A stretch of 36,079 bases of DNA from Candidatus Omnitrophota bacterium (GCA_023247235.1 JAHFGW010000005.1:1-36079), one strand, 5' to 3'; positions 7,094-15,986 are shown, counted from the stretch's first letter. Notes: generated by a model not told the origin, from the sequence alone. Numbers and translations are program-made.

Positions 7094-8083
7094 ATGACCC
7101 CACGAGTATCACCCAACGGCCTCACGCTGGCGCGGGGGATCGCCCTGGCGCTGGTCGGCTTCATCGTGCTCAGCATGCTCGTCAATTTCGCCGCCCGGAC
7201 CGCGATCACCTGGGGCGGCTCACGGCTCTTGGGGACATACGTCAGCTTGAAGGGCTGCTCGGTCGGCATGCTCACCCAGCGCCTGACGCTGCGGCACCTG
7301 CGGATCGAGCAGCCCAAAGGGTTTGAGGGCGAGCCGCTCCTGGAGGCGCCCACGGCGTCCGTCCGGATCAATCTCTGGGAGCTCTGGCACGGACGCTGGC
7401 ATCTGCGCGAGGTGGTACTGGACGTGGACCGGATCGTGCTGCTGAAAAATCGCGAAGGCCGGCTCAACGTCGATGCCCTCAAGGTGATCAACGAGTCCTC
7501 CGCCTCCACCGCGAACGCGAAGAGCCCGGCGGTCGGGGCGGGTCCGGTTCGGCTGCCGGGGTTTCGGATTGACCGGCTGCGCCTGCGCATCGGCCGGGTG
7601 ATCGTGCGCGACGCCCAGCAAGGCGACCTGAAGGTCTATGAGGCCGTCATCCGCGAGAAGATCTTCACGAACCTCTCCAGTCCCCAGCAGCTCGTGGTGG
7701 TCGTGCTGGCGCACGCGATGGGGCCGACGGCGCTCAAGGGCGCCGGCCTTTCAGCGGCCGCGGCGTTATACGGCGCGGGGTTGTTGCCGGCCGGGGTCTT
7801 GGGCGTCGTGGCGGCCAAGGACAGCGCCTCGGCGGAATTTACGCGTGAGGGCGCCGGCCTGCTGGAACGCGTCGAGCGGTTCATGCGCGAGGCCGGCAAA
7901 GTGAAACGGGTGGATCGCAGACGCGGCGAGCTCTGGGCGTCGGTCCGCGGCTGTCACGTGTATGTCCGCGTGGAGCGTCTGGGCCGTCGCCGCAGCCGCG
8001 TGACGATCTCGGCCAGAAAACTGCTCTTGCCCAAGCCCGCGATCGCGGCCGGGCTGCTCTACGAACTGGCCAGTCGTTTGTAA
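7094..8083 (+). CDS. AsmA-like membrane-anchored protein
   Basis: 329 residues. One N-terminal membrane helix (GIALALVGFIVLSMLVNFAA) is followed by a periplasmic part with AsmA-like features: VSLKGCSVGMLTQRLTLRHL, ASVRINLWELWHGRWHLREV and LDVDRIVLLKNREGRLNVDA. This resembles the start of AsmA/TamB-type proteins, which help lipids or outer-membrane proteins cross the periplasm. A second hydrophobic hairpin (about 213-238) precedes a basic C-terminal domain (residues 245-329) whose fold I do not recognise. It is shorter than most AsmA proteins, which often exceed 600 residues. Its role is inferred from the N-terminal half only. Confidence 0.6.
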   Translation: MTPRVSPNGLTLARGIALALVGFIVLSMLVNFAARTAITWGGSRLLGTYVSLKGCSVGMLTQRLTLRHLRIEQPKGFEGEPLLEAPTASVRINLWELWHGRWHLREVVLDVDRIVLLKNREGRLNVDALKVINESSASTANAKSPAVGAGPVRLPGFRIDRLRLRIGRVIVRDAQQGDLKVYEAVIREKIFTNLSSPQQLVVVVLAHAMGPTALKGAGLSAAAALYGAGLLPAGVLGVVAAKDSASAEFTREGAGLLERVERFMREAGKVKRVDRRRGELWASVRGCHVYVRVERLGRRRSRVTISARKLLLPKPAIAAGLLYELASRL

Positions 8084-8118
8084 CGCACGGGCGTCACGAT
8101 CCGCGTAGGGGGGACGCG

Positions 8119-8567
8119 ATGCGGGGTCTTGCGCTTGGGTTGGTGAGTCTGCTGTGGGCCACGGGCGCGCACGCCGCGCTCCATACCGAACCCATCGAGT
8201 ATCAACACGGGGAGGCGGTGCTGGAGGGGTTTCTGGCATATGACGACGCGACGCAGGACACGCGTCCCGGCGTGCTGGAGGACTGCAGACGCCGCAGCCA
8301 GCCGCGCCCGGGAGCGTGAAGAGCAAAATCCTCGTGTTCCATGGCGCGCAGGACAAGGCCGTGACCCAGGCCGAGCTGGCGGCGTTTGAGCACGAAATGC
8401 ACGCGGCCGGCGCGGACTACCGCGTGATGCAATACCCCGATGCGGTCCACAGCTTCACGGTGCCTGAGTCCGGCAACGACCCCTCGAAGGGGATCGCCTA
8501 CAACGCGCAGGCCGATGCCGATTCCTGGCAGGAGCTGGTGCGTTTCTTGGAAGACACCCTGCGCTAA
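8119..8567 (+). pseudogene. Dienelactone hydrolase gene with internal deletion
   Basis: The first part (8119 onward) encodes a signal peptide (LALGLVSLLWATGAHAA) and LHTEPIEYQHGEAVLEGFLA, the start of an exported dienelactone hydrolase (PF01738). The last part, in another frame from about 8280, encodes SKILVFHGAQDKAVT, YRVMQYPDAVHSFT and SWQELVRFLEDTL, the C-terminal third carrying the catalytic Asp (GAQD) and His (VHSF). About 110-130 central residues, including the nucleophile Cys/Ser region, are absent, and the frame changes at the junction near 8275-8285. A GTG at 8316 could start a fragment, but no active enzyme can result. The gene converges on the glycosyltransferase, ending 3 nt from its stop. 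Confidence 0.8.
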
Positions 8568-8569
8568 GG

Positions 8570-9814
8570 CTAAGCGTCAGGAAACCCCACGCGTCGCTGG
8601 CGCCCGAGCCACGCCAAGAGCGCCAGCGCGAACCACGGAGCCGTCATCACCACTAAAAAGACGTACTCCTCGGAGGCGATCCGCTTGATGCCGAACAGGA
8701 GCCAGGCTTTGCGATGCGTCAACCAACTCATCATGAGCACCGCCAGGAGGAGCACGCCTGAGGGCGCATCACGGAGTATTCGGCGCAGCCGGGTGGCCAG
8801 GAGCGACATCGCGATTAGCAGCGGAGCCACCAGCACCGTGTACGTCGCCAGCCAGGCGGTGGGAGAAAAGAGCGCGGCCATGAGGATCAGCATCGCGCTA
8901 TCAAGGACCAAATGGACACGGCTCTGCCGCGCGCGCGAGCTCACGACCAGCCAACCGAACAGCGCCACTTCGACAAGCAGCGCCAGCCCCACGGCCACCG
9001 GGCCGGGCATGCTCACAAGGTGAAGCGGATAGGCATCGGCCGTCAGGTAGCGGGTACAGAGCGCGACGAAGGACTGGGCGCCGATCTCAAACGCCCGCGT
9101 CGGCGCGCTGGCGGCAAGCGTCTGGAGCCAGGTTGCCAAGGGCTTCCAGGGCGCCTGCGGGGCTAAGCACCAGGAGCCGGCCACGTTGAATACCGCGGCG
9201 TATGCCAGGATCTGGCCCGCCAGCTTCCACCGCCGCGTGAGAAGAAAGTAGGCGACAAACAGGAGCGCTGGGAGCTTGAGCGAGATCGCCAGCGCGAAAC
9301 TGATTGCGCCCAGCCAGAGCCGATTCGCCAGCACGCCGTAGACGCCTAGGACCATCAGCAGGACCCAGACGGTGTCTGTTTGCCCGTTTAGGAACTCTTC
9401 GTTCAGCACGCGGGTGAGCAGCAGGGTGGCGGCGATCGGCGCCCACGCCCAACTTGAGAGACCCGCCAGCCTGCAAACCCGCTGCGTGAGCGCACAGGCT
9501 GCGATGAAGGCTGCGACACTGACCGTGGTCCACAGGACGCTGCCCGCGTGGCTGGAGAGCACGGCGAACGGCACCCAGGCGAAGGCCCACACCGGGGCGT
9601 ACTTGAAGAGCGCCAGGGATGAGTAGGTCGGCGCGTAGAGCTGGTCCGCCTGGCCATGCAGCACGCGCAGGGCAACCGTGCGATAGACTTCGAAATCCAT
9701 GAGAAAGGGTGGATGAGCCAGGAAGTTGCCTGAGTATCGCAGCAGCAGGACGATCGCTAAGAGCAGGAGCGCGACGGTCTGCAGGGTGAGCTTGCGCCAG
9801 CGGGGACACGCCAT
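8570..9814 (-). CDS. GT87/DUF2029-like membrane glycosyltransferase
   Basis: About 414 residues with 10-12 hydrophobic helices. The first periplasmic loop has FLMDFEVYRTVALRVLHG, where the acidic pair after helix 1 corresponds to the catalytic region of GT-C fold transferases; later comes FKYAPVWAFAWVPFA and the FALAISLKLPALLFVAYFLL segment typical of DUF2029 (GT87, relatives of polyprenyl-phosphate-mannose mannosyltransferases). It probably adds a sugar from a lipid-phosphate donor on the outer face of the inner membrane. The frame is open further upstream, but those residues are not membrane-like. ATG at 9814 or 9823 are the reasonable starts; neither has a good ribosome site. Confidence 0.75.
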   Translation of the reverse strand: MACPRWRKLTLQTVALLLLAIVLLLRYSGNFLAHPPFLMDFEVYRTVALRVLHGQADQLYAPTYSSLALFKYAPVWAFAWVPFAVLSSHAGSVLWTTVSVAAFIAACALTQRVCRLAGLSSWAWAPIAATLLLTRVLNEEFLNGQTDTVWVLLMVLGVYGVLANRLWLGAISFALAISLKLPALLFVAYFLLTRRWKLAGQILAYAAVFNVAGSWCLAPQAPWKPLATWLQTLAASAPTRAFEIGAQSFVALCTRYLTADAYPLHLVSMPGPVAVGLALLVEVALFGWLVVSSRARQSRVHLVLDSAMLILMAALFSPTAWLATYTVLVAPLLIAMSLLATRLRRILRDAPSGVLLLAVLMMSWLTHRKAWLLFGIKRIASEEYVFLVVMTAPWFALALLAWLGRQRRVGFPDA

Positions 9815-9906
9815 GGGGGGCATTGTAGCACCCCGGGCCAGCCGGCAAATAGCCGCGTCTTGAGACGGCGTGGGACTCCTCTGGGCTGGCTGCAGGTGGG
9901 AAATTA

Positions 9907-9915
9907 TGCTACAGT
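9907..9915 (+). promoter_or_regulatory. Extended -10 promoter candidate for the FKBP gene
   Basis: TGC followed by TACAGT forms an extended -10 element (TGn before the hexamer), which can work without a strong -35. It lies 50 nt before the GTG start. Confidence 0.35.
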
Positions 9916-9965
9916 GGCGCGAAGTCGTAGAGCGCCATCGACAACAACGCAGGGAGGGTGCATCG

Positions 9966-10523
9966 GTGAGGGGCGTGCGAGGAGTCGAAATCATCCTGGG
10001 AGTTGCGGCTGCATGCTGGGCGACGATGGGGGTTGCCGCAGAGCCTGCGCCGAAGGCGGCGGACGCTCCAGCCACAGAGGCCACGCTGCCGCCGACCATC
10101 CAGGACGGCAGCACCGTGGAAATCGACTATACGTTGACCGTGGACGGAGCAGTGGTGGATTCCAATCAGGGCGGCAAGCCGCTGAGCTACGTGCAGGGGC
10201 GCGGCCAGCTGATCCCCGGCCTTGAGCGCCAATTGGCGGGGTTAAGCGCCGGCGAGTCCCGCGATGTGACGGTGAAGCCGGAAGATGGCTACGGCCGGCC
10301 GGACCCCGACGCCTTTGTCACGGTGTCCAAGGCGCAGTTGCCGGCAGGCGTCACGCCGGAAATCGGGATGGTGCTGCAGGGCACGGGTCCTGAAGGCCAG
10401 CCGTTTCCAGCGCGGGTGCACAAGGTCGCGGAGCATGACGTGACGCTCGATCTCAATCACCCCTTGGCTGGCAAGACGCTTCAATTCAAGGTCACCGTCG
10501 TCACAGTCACTCCCGCCCCCTAA
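9966..10523 (+). CDS. Exported SlyD-type FKBP peptidyl-prolyl isomerase
   Basis: 185 residues from a GTG. A signal peptide (VEIILGVAAACWATMGVAAEP) is followed by a Pro/Ala linker and an FKBP domain: STVEIDYTLTVDGAVVDSN, PLSYVQGRGQLIPGLERQL, ESRDVTVKPEDGYG. Between FKBP strands sits the SlyD-type insert-in-flap chaperone region (AQLPAGVTPEIGMVLQ, VTLDLNHPLAGKTLQF). It would catalyse cis-trans isomerisation at proline and assist folding in the periplasm. The metal-binding His tail of E. coli SlyD is absent. GGGAGG lies 8-9 nt before the GTG; a start at 9906 would remove the signal peptide's position at the N-terminus, so GTG at 9966 is preferred. lpxD follows 36 nt later. Confidence 0.88.
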   Translation: MRGVRGVEIILGVAAACWATMGVAAEPAPKAADAPATEATLPPTIQDGSTVEIDYTLTVDGAVVDSNQGGKPLSYVQGRGQLIPGLERQLAGLSAGESRDVTVKPEDGYGRPDPDAFVTVSKAQLPAGVTPEIGMVLQGTGPEGQPFPARVHKVAEHDVTLDLNHPLAGKTLQFKVTVVTVTPAP

Positions 10524-10559
10524 GCCGGCGTTGGTCTAGATCCTACAGGCTCTAATCTC

Positions 10560-11621
10560 ATGCAGCATGCTCTCAAAGCCCTCGCAATCTTGTTGGATGG
10601 CCGCCTGATTGGAGATGGCAGCCTTCTGATTCGGGGCGTGAGCAGCCTCGAGGCGGTGGGTGAGGGCGAGATGACGTTCGCGGAGGACGAGCGCCGACTC
10701 CAGCAAGCCTTACAAAGCCGCGCGGCGGCGATCGTGGTCCGCTCCACCGTGAAAGAGTTGGCAGGCCGCTCCGGCATTAGCGTGAAGGATCCCAAGCTCG
10801 CCTTCGCGCTGCTCTTGGAGCTGTTTCATCCGGCAGCCATCGCGCAAGGCGTGGTGCACCCGACGGCGGTCCTGGGTGAGGGCATCGAGTTGAGCCAGCC
10901 GGTCGATATCCACGCGCATGCGGTCATCGGCCATCGAGTCCGCATCGGACGAGGCACGATCATCGAGGCGGGCGCGTACCTTGGCGATGACGTGACGCTG
11001 GGAGAACGCTGTCTGATCGGCCCGAACGCCGTGATTTACCGCCAGACGGTCATCGGGCATCGCGTCAGCATCCACGGCAGCTCGGTGATCGGCGGCGAGG
11101 GGTTCGGGTATGTCTTTGACGGGGGCCACTACGTCAAAATTCCCCAGATTGGCAACGTCGTCATCGAAGACGACGTCGAAATCGGCTGCAATGTCTGCGT
11201 AGATCGCTCGACGATCGGCTCCACGGTGATCCAGCGCGGGACGAAGATCGACAACCTCGTTCAAGTCGCCCATAACAACCGGATCGGCCAGCACGTGATC
11301 CTGGCGGGCCAAGTGGGCCTCGCGGGCAGCGTCAGCATCGGCGATTACAGTACGCTAGGCGGCAAGGTCGGCGTCATCGATCACATCGTCTTGGGCCCGC
11401 GCACCCAGGTCGGGGCAGGCAGCCTCGTGACCAAGTCCATGCCACAGGGCGGAACGCTCTGGGGCAATCCTGCGCGCGATCTCCAGCAAATTAAACGGCA
11501 GTTGGCGGCCGTCGGCCGGCTGCCCGCCCTCCTCAAGACCACCGCGAACGCGGTCGCGCGCCTGGTGCGCATTGAGACGCGCCTGGGCCATAGCAAACCC
11601 CGCCGACGCCGTTCGAAGTGA
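10560..11621 (+). CDS. lpxD: UDP-3-O-acylglucosamine N-acyltransferase
   Basis: 353 residues, a normal length. It transfers a 3-hydroxyacyl chain from acyl carrier protein to UDP-3-O-acyl-glucosamine, the third step of lipid A synthesis in the cytoplasm. An N-terminal uridine-binding domain (to about residue 95) is followed by a left-handed beta helix of hexapeptide repeats (VVHPTAVLGEGIEL, AVIGHRVRIGRGTII, SSVIGGEGFGYVFDGG). The catalytic His is H238 in VAHNNRIG. A C-terminal helix ends in a basic tail KPRRRRSK. It implies an outer membrane with lipopolysaccharide. It stands alone here rather than in the usual bamA-skp-lpxD-fabZ cluster. The next gene starts directly after its stop. Confidence 0.95.
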   Translation: MQHALKALAILLDGRLIGDGSLLIRGVSSLEAVGEGEMTFAEDERRLQQALQSRAAAIVVRSTVKELAGRSGISVKDPKLAFALLLELFHPAAIAQGVVHPTAVLGEGIELSQPVDIHAHAVIGHRVRIGRGTIIEAGAYLGDDVTLGERCLIGPNAVIYRQTVIGHRVSIHGSSVIGGEGFGYVFDGGHYVKIPQIGNVVIEDDVEIGCNVCVDRSTIGSTVIQRGTKIDNLVQVAHNNRIGQHVILAGQVGLAGSVSIGDYSTLGGKVGVIDHIVLGPRTQVGAGSLVTKSMPQGGTLWGNPARDLQQIKRQLAAVGRLPALLKTTANAVARLVRIETRLGHSKPRRRRSK

Positions 11622-11891
11622 GTGGCCGTGGGTGAGTCGCCCGAGGCACTCCTGCAGTGGATGGGTCGCGGCTTCGCGCTGCTGGCCGCCCTCACCTTCC
11701 TGTTCGGCCTTTTTAGCGCCCTGCGGCCCCAGCGGTCCATCGCGCTCTATCAGTGGATCATGGCCCGTTGTAATTGGCGGGTGACGCCGATCGATGTACG
11801 GCGCGAGCTGCGTACGACCTCGCTCCTGGGCCTCTGTCTCGTGGTCCTCGGTCTGTTGCTAGCCGGCATCGTGTGGGTGAATGCCCGTTGA
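11622..11891 (+). CDS. Two-helix membrane protein of unknown function
   Basis: 89 residues from a GTG that directly follows the lpxD stop; a GTG at 11628 is an alternative. Two membrane helices (about 17-35 and 68-86) flank a basic loop with ALYQWIMARCNWRVTPIDVR. No family recognised. The zero spacing suggests translational coupling to lpxD. Confidence 0.6.
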   Translation: MAVGESPEALLQWMGRGFALLAALTFLFGLFSALRPQRSIALYQWIMARCNWRVTPIDVRRELRTTSLLGLCLVVLGLLLAGIVWVNAR

Positions 11892-11918
11892 ACGCCCGCA
11901 CGCTGCCGTCTCCGTGGC

Positions 11919-12364
11919 ATGAGCGCCTTCAAGACCGACTGCCTCATCGTGGGCGCGGGCATCGGCGGGGCCGTGCTCGCCTTGGCGCTGGCCCGAGCGG
12001 GCCGCTGCTGGCCATCTCGCGGGATGCGGAAGGGGCGTTCGCCGAAGGCCTGGCGGTACGTGGGTGGGATTTTCTTTTCTATGCGACGTTCGGCGTTGTG
12101 GTCACCAGCTCCGTCGAGCTGGCCGGGGTGCTGCTCGTCTTTTCGTTCCTCATCGTGCCGGCCATCTGCGGGGTTCTGCTCGGACGGACCATCGGTGCGA
12201 GACTGACAATCGGATGGGTGGTGGGGCTGCTCACGAGCATGGCGGGAATCATCGCCTCCTACGTGTGGGATCTGCCCACGGGCGCTACAGTCGTGTGCGC
12301 CTTTGGGGTGTCGCTGGCGCTGTGTGCATTGGCGCGCTGGCTCAGCTTGCACCAGCCCGCCTAA
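11919..12364 (+). pseudogene. Chimera: flavoprotein start fused to the end of a metal ABC permease
   Basis: From ATG 11919 the frame encodes CLIVGAGIGGAVLALALARA, the dinucleotide-binding GxGxxG start of an FAD-dependent oxidoreductase. At about 11995-12008 the match ends. From there a different frame encodes the C-terminal third of an ABC-3 permease (PF00950, ZnuB/MntB-like): LLAISRDAEGAFAEGLAVRG, WDFLFYATFGVVVTSS, LLVFSFLIVPAICGVLLG, then three helices to a TAA at 12364. Both partners are incomplete and out of frame with each other, so no functional product is expected. The simplest origin is a deletion that removed most of the flavoprotein gene and the front of the permease gene; the shared GC-rich bases at the junction would suit microhomology. 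Confidence 0.75.
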
Positions 12365-12454
12365 TCGGCTGGGCGGTAGGTTCTTGGCTCACCGAGCATG
12401 ACCGGCCTTTGCTCCGGCGCCCAGGCTTCGTGGTATGATACCGTGCTCGGTCCG

Positions 12455-14182
12455 ATGACACGCCTAGGACGCCTCCTCGGTTCATTGCAGATCGCCGTGC
12501 CGCTCCTGATCGCCATTGCGTTCGTGCTGGCTTGGGGCACGATCTACGAAGCGCGATTCGGGACGGCCGCGGTGCAGCGCTTTGTCTATCAGGCCTGGTG
12601 GTTCCAAACCCTCCTGGCGTTTCTGGCGCTCAACCTGGCCCTGGCGGCGCTTGAGCGCTGGCCGTGGAAGCGCCGCCATACCCCCTTCGTCTTGGCCCAC
12701 ATCGGGATTATCTTGATTCTTTTTGGCGGGATTCTCGGAGGCCACTGGGGCTTGGCCGGGCAGCTTGTCATTCCGGAAGGGAAATCGGAGCGGGTCTTGG
12801 AGCTGCCCGAGCATGTGCTGGTCGTCTCGCAACCCAATCCGGGCGTGCCCCACATGCTGCCGACCCAGTTCGAGGCGACGGCGTGGGTTCACGAGCCGCG
12901 CACGCAGTTCCAGGTTCCGCTCAGACGCGGCCGCCTGGACCTGGTGGTGGACCGCTACTATCCCGATGCGCAAGCCGAGGAACGAGTCAGCGACGACGCC
13001 GACCAGGAGCATCCGGGCCTGGAGGTGGCTTTGCGTCATGAGAACCAAGAGGATCGCGTGTGGCTGTTTCCGAGGGATCCGGAGCGGTTCGGCCTCCGCT
13101 GGGGCCAGGCGCGAGTCCTGGCGCTTGAACCCGGCGATGACGCGGCGCTTGCGCGACTCCTGAGCGCGCCCGACGGCGCTGGGTCGCCTCGCGGCATCGT
13201 GAGTCTCCAATTCGCCGGGCAATCGCAGCCCGTGGAGCTGCCGGTGCCCCAGCGCGCCGACGGGCCGGTGCCGGTCCCCGGCACGCCGTATCAGCTGCAG
13301 TTCAAGGACTACTTCCCGGATTTTGTCATCGCCGAGCAGGGGCCAGCGAGCCGCACGGATGAGCCGAACAACCCGGCGGTCTCCTTCACTCTCCAGGGGC
13401 CGGAGGGCACCGAGCCTTACCTGCTGTTTGCGCTGCATCCGGAAATCGGCGCCATGCACGGCTGGCAGCACCGGATCCGCGTGGACGCCCGCTACCGCCA
13501 TCCGGCCGCCGACGCGCTGCCGCCCAATGCGATCGCGCTCCTGCGCACGCCCGGCGGAGACCTGATGGGGGTCTTGACCGGTCCGGACGGAACCCGCCAG
13601 CGCCTTGATCGTGTGGAGCAGGGCACGTCGTATACGCATCCCACGCTGGGCTATGAATTCACGGTGGTGACTATGGCCACGCGCGCCCGGCGGTCGGTCG
13701 CCTTCAGGAATCGCAGCAACGAGGTCCGGCAGGAGGCGGTTCACGTCGTCGCCGACGACGGCCGGCGTCGCGCTGAAGGATGGATCCCGCTGCAGGGATC
13801 GATCGAGCTGGCGATGGCCGATGAGCCGGTCCATATCGAGTATCGGCCGGCCCAACGAGAGCTGCCCATGACGGTGAAGCTGCTCGACTTTCGCAAGATC
13901 GACTATCCCGGCACCTCCATGGCGCAGGGGTTTGAGAGCGATGTCGAGCTGAGTGATCCGCAGCGCGGCCTCGTGCTCATGCGCACGATCCGCATGAATC
14001 ATCCTCTGCGCTACCGCGGCTTCAGCTTCTATCAAGCCAGCTACGTGCCGGGTGCAGTCGACACGACGGTCCTGTCTGTACGCAGCGATCCCGGCACCCC
14101 ATTTGTGTACACCGGATTTCTCATCGTGATCGCCGGCATCGTCAGCCTGTTTCTCGTCCCGCGTCCGAACAGCATCCCATGA
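12455..14182 (+). CDS. resB: Cytochrome c biogenesis protein ResB (system II)
   Basis: 575 residues. Three N-terminal membrane helices (SLQIAVPLLIAIAFVLAWGT, WWFQTLLAFLALNLALAAL, FVLAHIGIILILFGGILGG), a periplasmic domain of about 400 residues, and a last helix near the C-terminus (FLIVIAGIVSLFLVP). The segment ending MNHPLRYRGFSFYQASY is the ResB hallmark (PF05140). With CcsA it forms the haem-export and apocytochrome ligation complex. An ATG at 12398 is in frame but has a polar N-terminus; 12455 gives the usual short cytoplasmic start. The stop overlaps the ccsA ATG (ATGA), so the pair is translated together. Confidence 0.9.
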   Translation: MTRLGRLLGSLQIAVPLLIAIAFVLAWGTIYEARFGTAAVQRFVYQAWWFQTLLAFLALNLALAALERWPWKRRHTPFVLAHIGIILILFGGILGGHWGLAGQLVIPEGKSERVLELPEHVLVVSQPNPGVPHMLPTQFEATAWVHEPRTQFQVPLRRGRLDLVVDRYYPDAQAEERVSDDADQEHPGLEVALRHENQEDRVWLFPRDPERFGLRWGQARVLALEPGDDAALARLLSAPDGAGSPRGIVSLQFAGQSQPVELPVPQRADGPVPVPGTPYQLQFKDYFPDFVIAEQGPASRTDEPNNPAVSFTLQGPEGTEPYLLFALHPEIGAMHGWQHRIRVDARYRHPAADALPPNAIALLRTPGGDLMGVLTGPDGTRQRLDRVEQGTSYTHPTLGYEFTVVTMATRARRSVAFRNRSNEVRQEAVHVVADDGRRRAEGWIPLQGSIELAMADEPVHIEYRPAQRELPMTVKLLDFRKIDYPGTSMAQGFESDVELSDPQRGLVLMRTIRMNHPLRYRGFSFYQASYVPGAVDTTVLSVRSDPGTPFVYTGFLIVIAGIVSLFLVPRPNSIP

Positions 14183-15897
14183 AACGCGCCCTGGCCGTCG
14201 CCGCGCTCGTCTGGGGGTTCGTCGCGATCGCCGCCGCGGAGTCCATGTCGTCCGGGACGCTGGAGGCCATTCGGCTGATCGCGATCCAGCACCACGGCCG
14301 GCACAAGCCATTTGACAGCTTCGCGCGCGAGACGCTGGATCAAGTGACCGGGGCCCTGCGGTGGAAGGGGCAGGACCCTGTGGCCACGGCGCTGTCGATT
14401 ATGGCGCAGCCGGAATGCTGGCAAGCCGGGCCGCTCATTGCCATTCCGTTTGTGCCGTTACGGGAAGCGCTCGGCTTGGATCGGCAGACGACGCACGTGT
14501 CGTATGACGAGCTGATCGCCTCGCGCGCGTTGATGCGCCGCTTGCCGCCGATCGTCGCCAAGCAACAGCGCGACGAGAAACTCACGATGCTCGAGCAAGA
14601 AACGATGGATGCCTATGAGCGCTTCGTGGCGCTCAGCGGGCTGTTGGAGCAGCGCCTGGACCTGGTACCGCCTCCTCAAGGCTCGGACGCTATGAGCTGG
14701 CAGCCCATCTTGCAACCTGAGGGACAGCCGCCGGCGATCCGGCAGCGTCTGCGCGCGCAGTGGACGGCCTTGGTGAGGGCGCTGCGTGAGGGTCAGGCTG
14801 CGCCGACGGCGGCGCGGGAGCTGGCGAGCGCTCTGCGAGCCGCGAATCCGTCGGCGTATCCTGCGGCGTGGCGACTGCGGCTGGAAATCCTCTACAATCA
14901 CCTCGCGCCCTTTGCGCTGGCGCGCTTCTTGTACGCGCTGGCGGCCCTGGCGTTCCTGCTCGGCCTCTGGAGCCTCCCGGGTGTAACCGCCGCGTCCCAG
15001 GGCCCACGTCCCATGCGAGGCGACACCCCATCCACGCGAACGACTCGCTTCGCACAAGCCGGGGGGCGCCTGCGGCCCGCGCTCAGGCTCGGCCAAGGCC
15101 TGTTCGTCGCAGCCTTTGTGGTGCACGGCGCAGGGATTGCCAGCCGTGTCGTGTTGGGCGGCCGCCCGCCGGTGTCGAACTTCTTCGAGACGATGCTCTG
15201 GCTGCCGTTCGTCGCCGTCGCGCTGGCGTTCGTGTTCGGTCGGATCTACCGGGTGGCGTATTTCGGATTGGCGGCCGCCATCCTGTCCTCCGTCACGCTG
15301 CTGCTGGCCGATCGGCTGCCGCTGGACTCAAGCATTTCGCCGGTCGTAGCGGTGTTGCGCAGCAATCTCTGGCTCACCATCCATGTGCTGACGATTGTGG
15401 CCAGTTATGGTGCGCTGGCCCTGGCGACCGCCATGGCCCACGTCTATGGCGTGGTCTTGCTGGCGCGCCGCGGAACCCAGGCGACGTTGGCGGCGCTGGA
15501 GACGTTTCTGTATCGCGCGATTCAAGTGGGCGTGGTGCTGCTGGCCGGCGGCATCATGCTGGGGGCGGTGTGGGCCAACGCCTCCTGGGGACGCTATTGG
15601 GGGTGGGATCCGAAGGAGACGTGGGCGCTCATTACGCTGCTGTGGTTCCTGGCGGTGCTGCATGGGCGGTTTGCCGGGTGGCTGCGCGGGCCGGCGCTGG
15701 CGGTGGTCACCATCGGCGGCTTCTTCTTGCTGCTCATGACGTACTATGGAGTCAGTTTCTACCTGGTCGGGTTGCATAGCTACGCAGGCGGACATGCCAA
15801 GCCCATTCCCCCGCTATTGATCGGCTACCTCATCGCCGAGGCCACCTTCATGGTTGCGGTGGCGCTCGTGGCGCGCCGACGAGTTCGTAGTTCGTAG
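14179..15897 (+). CDS. ccsA: Cytochrome c assembly protein CcsA/ResC with long periplasmic N-terminus
   Basis: 572 residues. The C-terminal two thirds is the haem-handling CcsA domain (PF01578) with the tryptophan-rich WWD motif ASWGRYWGWDPKETWALI (about 468-485) and external His residues including VVHGAG, TIHVLT and GLHSYAGG. Before it lie a signal peptide (ALAVAALVWGFVAIAAA) and about 220 periplasmic residues starting with AIQHHGRHKPFDSFAR, a form seen in some system II proteins. It delivers haem to apocytochromes outside the membrane with ResB. The last four codons and the stop lie inside a 7-bp tandem repeat (15882-15909), so the VRSS end was probably supplied by the repeat. Confidence 0.92.
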   Translation: MKRALAVAALVWGFVAIAAAESMSSGTLEAIRLIAIQHHGRHKPFDSFARETLDQVTGALRWKGQDPVATALSIMAQPECWQAGPLIAIPFVPLREALGLDRQTTHVSYDELIASRALMRRLPPIVAKQQRDEKLTMLEQETMDAYERFVALSGLLEQRLDLVPPPQGSDAMSWQPILQPEGQPPAIRQRLRAQWTALVRALREGQAAPTAARELASALRAANPSAYPAAWRLRLEILYNHLAPFALARFLYALAALAFLLGLWSLPGVTAASQGPRPMRGDTPSTRTTRFAQAGGRLRPALRLGQGLFVAAFVVHGAGIASRVVLGGRPPVSNFFETMLWLPFVAVALAFVFGRIYRVAYFGLAAAILSSVTLLLADRLPLDSSISPVVAVLRSNLWLTIHVLTIVASYGALALATAMAHVYGVVLLARRGTQATLAALETFLYRAIQVGVVLLAGGIMLGAVWANASWGRYWGWDPKETWALITLLWFLAVLHGRFAGWLRGPALAVVTIGGFFLLLMTYYGVSFYLVGLHSYAGGHAKPIPPLLIGYLIAEATFMVAVALVARRRVRSS

Positions 15898-15909
15898 TTC
15901 GTTGTTCAT
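15882..15909 (+). repeat. Heptamer tandem repeat, four units
   Basis: AGTTCGT three times and TGTTCAT once, head to tail. The repeat contains the stop codon of ccsA (15895-15897) and the codons just before it. Confidence 0.85.
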
Positions 15910-15986
15910 AGGAGACCCTACCCTGCAAGCAGGATGGAGTTGGCGTGGGAAGCACCGTCATCAACCGCCCATCCTTGGATTGTGCT

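Noticed and set aside
10560-11621. lpxD as part of a lipid A operon
   Set aside because: No bamA, skp, fabZ, lpxA or lpxB gene lies in the window; only the two-helix protein is adjacent.
12482-14311. 609-codon open frame on the minus strand opposite resB
   Set aside because: Arg/His-rich composition typical of an antisense shadow in GC-rich DNA; resB with clear helices and motifs is on the plus strand.
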